The notes under the pieces were generated by a model that ran no database searches, was not told the origin of the DNA, and saw only the letters and a list, made by a program, of their open reading frames with translations. Below, piece by piece: positions 59,344-64,000 of a stretch of 64,000 bases of DNA. Source of the DNA: Acidimicrobiaceae bacterium (lineage in GTDB: Bacteria > Actinomycetota > Acidimicrobiia > Acidimicrobiales > Ilumatobacteraceae); assembly GCA_947467375.1 (NCBI GenBank), contig CANIHL010000002.1, forward strand, positions 1-64,000, given 5' to 3'. Numbering within the stretch: the first letter of the stretch is position 1; every line of letters starts with the position of its first letter. The translations under genes and the position numbers were made by a program.

Positions 59344-60057
59344 GTGAGCCAAATCAGCCCGCAGGAATGGTATGAGAACTTCTCTGTTGTTCTGAGTTCC
59401 CTATTTGCGCAGCACCTAAGTGCCATAAAGACCCTAGGGGCCCAAACCATTTCGCCTGCTTCAAAGCATCCAGTTCTCACTACACGACAAGCCTTGATTG
59501 AGGCATTTTCAAAGTTTGAAACTGGGTCAATAGAGAGTGCAAAGCGTCTAGTTGCTGCAGCAGAATTGACATCAGATTCTGGAGCTGTCTCGCCAGACAC
59601 CGCGGAGTTTCAATTCGACGGCATTGAAGTAGGTCGCGGACATGCATGTATGTGGGGTGCGATTTCAAGAGTGCTTGCCCACAAGCAGGCAAACTCATTC
59701 TCTTCCCCAGATGCGACACTCGCTGATTCATGGTTTGGCGTTGCTTTTTTGATTTTTTCTCAAAGTGGGGAGACCACTATGGCGGGTCGAGTGCTTCAGG
59801 AGTGGGCAGAGTCGCGAAGACTATTCGGTGACGAAAAAGGAGCGGAGCTTCTATTTGAGGCAGCAACATGTAGTTTTCTTTTGGTTGGAAATCATCAGCG
59901 AGTTTCATTGGTCGCCAATCGAGCGAGCGAGCGAGGTCCGGTGCCGATGGAATCAAGTTTTTTTCTTAAACGTCCGGCAACAGAACAGGAATCGAGAGTC
60001 TTGAGTTCCGTGCTAGGCGCGCGAAACACTCATAGATTTTTTAGAGCCTTGAAATAA
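59344..60057 (+). CDS. hypothetical helical cytoplasmic protein
   Basis: A 237-residue protein with no signal and no membrane helix, starting GTG at 59344. It is almost all helical, with an Ala/Glu-rich middle. Segments such as WGAISRVLAHKQAN and GRVLQEWAESRRLFGDEKGA suggest a TPR-like helical array. No family recognised. It stands alone in the accessory region. Confidence 0.6.
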   Translation: MSQISPQEWYENFSVVLSSLFAQHLSAIKTLGAQTISPASKHPVLTTRQALIEAFSKFETGSIESAKRLVAAAELTSDSGAVSPDTAEFQFDGIEVGRGHACMWGAISRVLAHKQANSFSSPDATLADSWFGVAFLIFSQSGETTMAGRVLQEWAESRRLFGDEKGAELLFEAATCSFLLVGNHQRVSLVANRASERGPVPMESSFFLKRPATEQESRVLSSVLGARNTHRFFRALK

Positions 60058-60202
60058 TGCTTTCCGAAGTACGAACTAGGACGGTCGCATTTTTGAATCT
60101 CTAATATCTATAACCAGCTAAACGGTTACAATCCTAGTAATGGTATGAATATGTAATAAGAGTCTGCGGCTAGTAGATCTAATCAGATTGGAATTTTTTT
60201 AT

Positions 60203-60919
60203 ATGAAACTATGGATTGATTTTGCGAAATTCCAAAAACGAAGGTCAACCTTGTTGCTTGCTCTGTTGCCTTTTTTTCTAGTTTCCTGTGGCCCGTCCTC
60301 TTGTCAGAATGAATTGCCAGCAGGCGCAGCGGGCGATTCTCAACATGTTGTCATTTTGCTCGATAAATCTGCATCGATGGATTACCTAGTAAGTGATGTG
60401 ATAGCTGGTTTTAATAATCTCGTAGATCAACTTCCAAGCTCAAGTTTCGTTTCATTGTTTGGTTTTGAAAGCATTAATGGACTTGAGAGCATTTTCAGTC
60501 ACGTACCAGCAAATTCAGTACGAGAATTAACTTCTGCGGATTATTATCTTGGTGATGGAACACCGCTTTACGATGCAATTTCAGGAGCAATTAATCAAAT
60601 TAAAATTGGAAGCGTAACTAGTTCTAACGAGAGAATTCTGTTTGTGGTCATTTCTGATGGGATAGAAAATTCAAGTACTAAATACAGCCTTAGTGATACA
60701 CAGGAAGCGATTAGACAAGAAATTTCAAATGGCTGGGATATTCGTTTTTACGGCCTTGGCCCCGATGCAGCGAGCGAAGCAATTAATCTTGGTATTCCAA
60801 TTGATGATGGGTCGACTTATTCGCCGAGTCAATCTGGCGTCGATGGTGCCTTTGACGATATTGCTGGTTCGTTGATTCAAGGCAATGGGGAATCGAGTTG
60901 CGTAAGAGCGATCCCTTAA
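60203..60919 (+). CDS. vWA-domain lipoprotein
   Basis: A 238-residue lipoprotein from the ATG at 60203. The lipobox is FLVSC near residue 29. The vWA domain has the metal site LDKSASM (DxSxS), Thr in GDGTPLYDAI and Asp in VISDGIENSS. It sits on the outer face, unlike the cytoplasmic TerY-like protein at 50595. It may bind protein ligands in a metal-dependent way. No gene partner is adjacent. Confidence 0.8.
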   Translation: MKLWIDFAKFQKRRSTLLLALLPFFLVSCGPSSCQNELPAGAAGDSQHVVILLDKSASMDYLVSDVIAGFNNLVDQLPSSSFVSLFGFESINGLESIFSHVPANSVRELTSADYYLGDGTPLYDAISGAINQIKIGSVTSSNERILFVVISDGIENSSTKYSLSDTQEAIRQEISNGWDIRFYGLGPDAASEAINLGIPIDDGSTYSPSQSGVDGAFDDIAGSLIQGNGESSCVRAIP

Positions 60920-61009
60920 TTAGCCCGCTTTAAGGACCCATTGGTGACTCTGGAATGTTGAATTAGTATAAGGTCGTAATTCTTAGCGGCTTTTAGATAA
61001 GGGGAGAAT

Positions 61010-61501
61010 ATGTATTGTCAAAAATGTGGTCAAGAATTACTGCCAGACAGTAGTTTTTGCGTTGGTTGTGGTGATCAAACTGGACCACTGACTGCATCCA
61101 GTGGAACGACACCATCTACTGCGCGAAATCGATCTAAGAGTAAAAAAATCGTACCGATAGTGGCTGTGGCTTGTGTGGCAATTGTTTTGGCCGGGTACTT
61201 TTTTATGAGTAATAAAAAGGGAGAAAGACTCGCGAGCGCGGTTGATACTTGCAACGTTGGCGGGTACGCAAATCTTTCCGAAGATCACAAGTCTTTAGTG
61301 TACGACGGATCATCTTCTGACGATTATATAAGTCTGAAATGCTTACTTTCCACACTTAATGCCCCGAGCACTGTTTGGGAGCGCATGACGCACACCACTG
61401 CTTTAATGGGCGCAATAGATGATGAATGGGATGGAATTACGATTTCTTGGACCTACCATCCCGATAATGGTCTTGATTGCTATTTTGAAATCTCTTCATA
61501 A
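61010..61501 (+). CDS. zinc-ribbon membrane protein with SWxYHPDxG domain
   Basis: A 163-residue protein: zinc ribbon (Cys 3, 6, 17, 20), a Ser/Thr-rich linker, one membrane helix (about 47-66) and an ectodomain (about 75-163) that ends ISWTYHPDNGLDCYFE. The ectodomain matches the C-terminal domain of the lipoprotein at 41469. AAGGGGAGAAT precedes the ATG. The function is unknown. Confidence 0.75.
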   Translation: MYCQKCGQELLPDSSFCVGCGDQTGPLTASSGTTPSTARNRSKSKKIVPIVAVACVAIVLAGYFFMSNKKGERLASAVDTCNVGGYANLSEDHKSLVYDGSSSDDYISLKCLLSTLNAPSTVWERMTHTTALMGAIDDEWDGITISWTYHPDNGLDCYFEISS

Positions 61502-61624
61502 CGAATCAATGTGATCCTGCATCAAAATCACAATTCGGTGGATCTAATGCTCGGAATGCTTGAATCCTGGCACCAGAAATAGTTCCCTTTGTTTATTGGT
61601 CAACTGACAAATTTTGGGGGAACT

Positions 61625-61840
61625 ATGGACAACGATAAATTGGCAAAAAGTTTCGTAAAAGCAGGTGGAATATGCGCAATAATTGCGTTCTTTATCATTC
61701 CGCCATTGTTCGGAATTCTAGGAATAGTTTTTGGTTCGATTGCCTGGTCAAAGGGTGAAATTCAGGGTCGAAATGTGGTTGTAGTGAGTGTTGTTGCCAT
61801 GATTGCTGGAATGGTCATTGGCGCAATGATGGCGTCTTGA
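61625..61840 (+). CDS. DUF4190-like small membrane protein
   Basis: A 71-residue protein from the ATG at 61625, preceded by GGGGGAACT. It has two membrane helices with a PPLFGILGIVFGSIAWSKGE loop, similar to DUF4190-type small membrane proteins. The stop codon overlaps the probable TTG start of the frameshifted lipoprotein (TTGA). Confidence 0.72.
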   Translation: MDNDKLAKSFVKAGGICAIIAFFIIPPLFGILGIVFGSIAWSKGEIQGRNVVVVSVVAMIAGMVIGAMMAS

Positions 61841-62114
61841 AAAATCAGCTTTCTTCGTTGTTTCTTCACTCCTTTTACTAGGAGCATGCGGATCAAAGTC
61901 TGAGCCAGAAAAATCAGACAAAGTTGATATTTCGGATATTGTAAATGCGACCTGTACTGACCTGTTTTCTGCAACTACTGATAGTGAAGCCTCTGCAACT
62001 TTGTTAACCGGGGCAGCACTCGCAGAGAAAATAGGCGTGCCGGGTGAAACATTTGGAAACTATTTGCAATCTTCATGCAGTGACGCAATTAGTCATGCAT
62101 CGAATTTGCCGTAA
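61837..62114 (+). pseudogene. frameshifted small lipoprotein gene
   Basis: Reading from the TTG at 61837 meets a stop after 14 codons. If the A run at 61840-61844 had six instead of five A, the frame would give MKKSAFFVVSSLLLLGAC, a textbook lipoprotein signal, followed by about 75 residues (DIVNATCTDLFSATTDSEAS, ending SHASNLP) to TAA at 62112. The downstream frame is open and codon-like throughout. It is a recent one-base deletion, a sequencing error in a homopolymer, or a slippage-controlled gene. Confidence 0.7.
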
Positions 62115-62282
62115 CTTGTTGAACAGATGACCCACTTGGGTCGTGCGGTGCAATGGTGAAGAGGTCATCGTCTGTAGCTACTAGGGGTACAGGATGGCTT
62201 ATCTACTGCTAGCGAAAGCTGCCCTAGATTGACCCTTTCGACGGTCAGCGCAATGTCGTCTGTAACAGTGGAAAGGAAACAG

Positions 62283-62897
62283 ATGCGAATCTTCAGATGG
62301 GCATTAATTGGTTTCGTTGTTTTGGTGGCTTCGTGTGGGGGTGGATCATCGTCCACTACGAGCGAGGCATCGTCCACAACAAGTGAAGCTCCGTCCACTT
62401 CAACTGTTGCTGATCTGGCAGTCGCTTACAAGGTGGGAGATACTGGACCTGGTGGTGGCATCATCGTCTTTGTAGACGAAGGAGGTTTTGATAATTCCTC
62501 TGGAGACGACTCTTTGATTGGTGCTGTGTGCCTGCTAGTCAGCTGCAATTACTTAGAAATTGCCCCAGCAGATGTAGAAGGGGAGTTTTCCATGTCTGAC
62601 GCAATCAATGCTGCAGAAAATTACTCAACTGCAACTGCAAACGACTGGGTGTTGCCTTCAAAAGATGCTTTAAACGAGATGTGTAAATACGCATTTGGCG
62701 ACACAGTTAATGTGATATGTAACGAATCTGGTGATGGTTCGTTCTTGAACACTTTTGGTAATTTTACGGATGACTACTATTGGAGTTCGTCTGAGCGCGC
62801 TGACGGCGACGCGTGGACCCAGGGTTTCGGTGATGGTTATCAGGGTGGCGTACCTAAGCGATTCTTGGACTTGGTGCGCCCAGTGCGAGCTTTTTAA
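62283..62897 (+). CDS. lipoprotein with DUF1566/Lcl-like domain
   Basis: A 204-residue lipoprotein from the ATG at 62283; the lipobox is VLVASC near residue 18. A Ser/Thr-rich spacer is followed by a domain that starts YKVGDTGPGGGIIVFVD, has DWVLPSKDALNEMCKY and YYWSSSERADGDAWTQGF, and ends LVRPVRAF. This pattern is common in secreted proteins with the DUF1566/Lcl C-terminal fold. GGAAAGGAAACAG precedes the ATG. It is probably a surface protein. Confidence 0.78.
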   Translation: MRIFRWALIGFVVLVASCGGGSSSTTSEASSTTSEAPSTSTVADLAVAYKVGDTGPGGGIIVFVDEGGFDNSSGDDSLIGAVCLLVSCNYLEIAPADVEGEFSMSDAINAAENYSTATANDWVLPSKDALNEMCKYAFGDTVNVICNESGDGSFLNTFGNFTDDYYWSSSERADGDAWTQGFGDGYQGGVPKRFLDLVRPVRAF

Positions 62898-63049
62898 TCA
62901 TTCATCTGTTTAGTTTTTAGTGTTGCTGTTCCACATTTTTCGTTTATAACTACCCAGATTTCGACTTTGAATGGAAGATTAATGGGAACGAGGAAATGGT
63001 CGAGAGAGTGTTGGACGTCTCATAAAGACTTAACAGTTCGGACTTGCGT

Positions 63050-64000
63050 TCAAGAATCGGTAGAACGGTGCTCACGCGTATCTGACAAAGAGAAGTAGAA
63101 GTCTGTCTCATCCACGTGGGAGAACTCTGTTTCACCAGCGATTGAAAATTCTTGTGCTACGAGTTCTTCCTCGAAAGATGCAATGAACTCTTTGGTACTG
63201 AGGTAACCGGACGCATCAAATTCATAGGCGAGAATCGTGTTGAACTCAGCACTAAGAATTTCGATGGAATCTTTTGAATCTTCTGCTAGTTGGCAAGCCT
63301 CTTGAACAATCAAAGCCATTTGCGCATTAGTTGATGCTTGAGTGTTGCTGCCGATTGATATCTCAAATCGTTGTAGGTTTTCGGATATTGCTTGACGAAG
63401 AAAACTGTCTGCTTTAATTCGACGCTCGTTCATGGGTTGAAGAATCCACGCTGTGTACCACGGCTGTGTATCCATCTGATTATTGTCACTTGAGGTCCGG
63501 TTCCAAAGGTCTTCAATCACGCCTTTTAATTCTCTGCTTGAGTTGTAAACATGCTCCAGTTTCACTCGTAAGAAAACTCGGTTTGACGTTTGCTCAAGAT
63601 TCATTACTTCATTAACGACAGTTTGAGCAATGGAGGAGAGGAACAACTTCCGGTTTAGATCCTTCAAATTCTTCCATCCTGATTTGCTCATCAATTTGGT
63701 CCGGATTGCGATTGCAAGTTCAAGCACATCATTCTTGAGCTTGTCACTGGAACTACCGAGAAAGACTGATTCTTTTGAGAAACCTATAACCTCGTCTCCA
63801 TCTATGAGAAGGTCAGATTGGGAATAACGACAGAAGACCAAATCTGCGAGTGCAGTCAAGAGCCATTTAAAGCGTTGCAAGTCTTTGTTAATCAGCACCG
63901 GCTCGATAACCAATTGTGATGTTTCGCTTGAGCCTTTTCCCTGGCCTATTGCAGTTGTGGAGCCAGGAATCTCGGACGTCAAAGTAAGAAAATACGACAA
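63050..64000 (-). CDS. hypothetical helical protein, probably 5'-truncated by window edge
   Basis: At least 316 residues, reaching the window edge; the first codon here is TTG, so the true start may lie outside. It is soluble and mostly helical, with AIAIRTKLMSKSGWKNLKDL, TSSDNNQMDTQPWYTAWIL and an acidic C-terminus. No signal, no membrane helix and no family recognised. Confidence 0.6.
   Translation of the reverse strand: MSYFLTLTSEIPGSTTAIGQGKGSSETSQLVIEPVLINKDLQRFKWLLTALADLVFCRYSQSDLLIDGDEVIGFSKESVFLGSSSDKLKNDVLELAIAIRTKLMSKSGWKNLKDLNRKLFLSSIAQTVVNEVMNLEQTSNRVFLRVKLEHVYNSSRELKGVIEDLWNRTSSDNNQMDTQPWYTAWILQPMNERRIKADSFLRQAISENLQRFEISIGSNTQASTNAQMALIVQEACQLAEDSKDSIEILSAEFNTILAYEFDASGYLSTKEFIASFEEELVAQEFSIAGETEFSHVDETDFYFSLSDTREHRSTDS

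Noticed and set aside
1-64000. Prophage, integrase, transposase or tRNA-linked island
   Set aside because: No integrase, transposase, phage structural gene, tRNA or flanking direct repeat was found by reading both strands.

Overview
The window looks like chromosome of an aquatic, high-to-mid GC actinobacterium, most likely of the class Acidimicrobiia (Ilumatobacter-like or freshwater acIV-like). The class-level and family-level placement is inference. What supports Actinobacteria is a fused 2-oxoglutarate dehydrogenase E1/E2 (Kgd), a NucS mismatch endonuclease with a clamp-binding tail, a UvrD2-type helicase with an HRDC domain, a luciferase-like F420-type oxidoreductase, a WS/DGAT acyltransferase and many leaderless-type promoters. 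No rRNA, tRNA, CRISPR array, insertion sequence or prophage structural gene was seen. No gene-free stretch exceeds about 300 bases.

Left part, about 1-38830, is compact core genome. Genes sit in tight operons with many 4-base ATGA overlaps. A six-gene minus-strand operon (5413 down to 198) carries an SDR dehydrogenase, an alpha/beta hydrolase, a RecB-like nuclease, a PAP2 phosphatase, a DsbA-fold oxidoreductase and a WS/DGAT acyltransferase. PAP2 and WS/DGAT could give the last two steps of triacylglycerol synthesis. Divergent from it are an acyl-CoA ligase, an LLM oxidoreductase and a serine hydrolase. Then come MFS / nitronate monooxygenase / geranylgeranyl-reductase genes, a second SDR, a membrane trypsin-like protease, NucS, an ABC1 kinase, a CysQ-type phosphatase and EttA. 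A PuuD-like membrane protein, a cupredoxin lipoprotein, Kgd, flavin enzymes and a DUF3500 protein follow. A small accessory patch (27578-29511) holds tiny membrane proteins and an XRE / AbiEii-type toxin-antitoxin pair with a palindromic operator. Core genes resume with a HAD phosphatase, a NYN-S1 RNA-binding protein, ExoIII, a thioesterase, UvrD2, a PH-domain protein, AMACR, a PIG-L deacetylase and a histidine phosphatase.

Right part, about 38830-64000, is a visibly AT-richer accessory region of membrane, lipo- and zinc-ribbon proteins. Its centre is a divergent pair of operons around a perfect 30-base palindrome (49456-49485). Rightward are an FHA membrane protein, a TerY-like vWA protein, a membrane PP2C phosphatase, an atypical kinase and a trypsin-like protease with a calcium-loop motif. 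Leftward are a second, paralogous kinase with a C-terminal membrane segment, a zinc-ribbon / Asp-repeat / coiled-coil membrane protein, a lipoprotein and a protein with a MotB-like transmembrane helix. I read this as one phospho-signalling system at the cell envelope, related to the vWA-PP2C-kinase (TerY-P type) triads but with a distinctive set of extra parts. It is the best candidate for an undescribed system here.

Around that centre lie six zinc-ribbon proteins, two proteins sharing a Gly-Tyr repeat ectodomain, two sharing a SWxYHPDxG domain, peptidoglycan-binding lipoproteins, an Ltp-type lipoprotein, a second vWA lipoprotein, and several broken genes. The broken genes are DUF305 and YceI remnants joined head to head and a lipoprotein frameshifted in an A run. 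Several very short genes (CDGSH-like, basic 48-residue, and single-helix membrane proteins) are also annotated.
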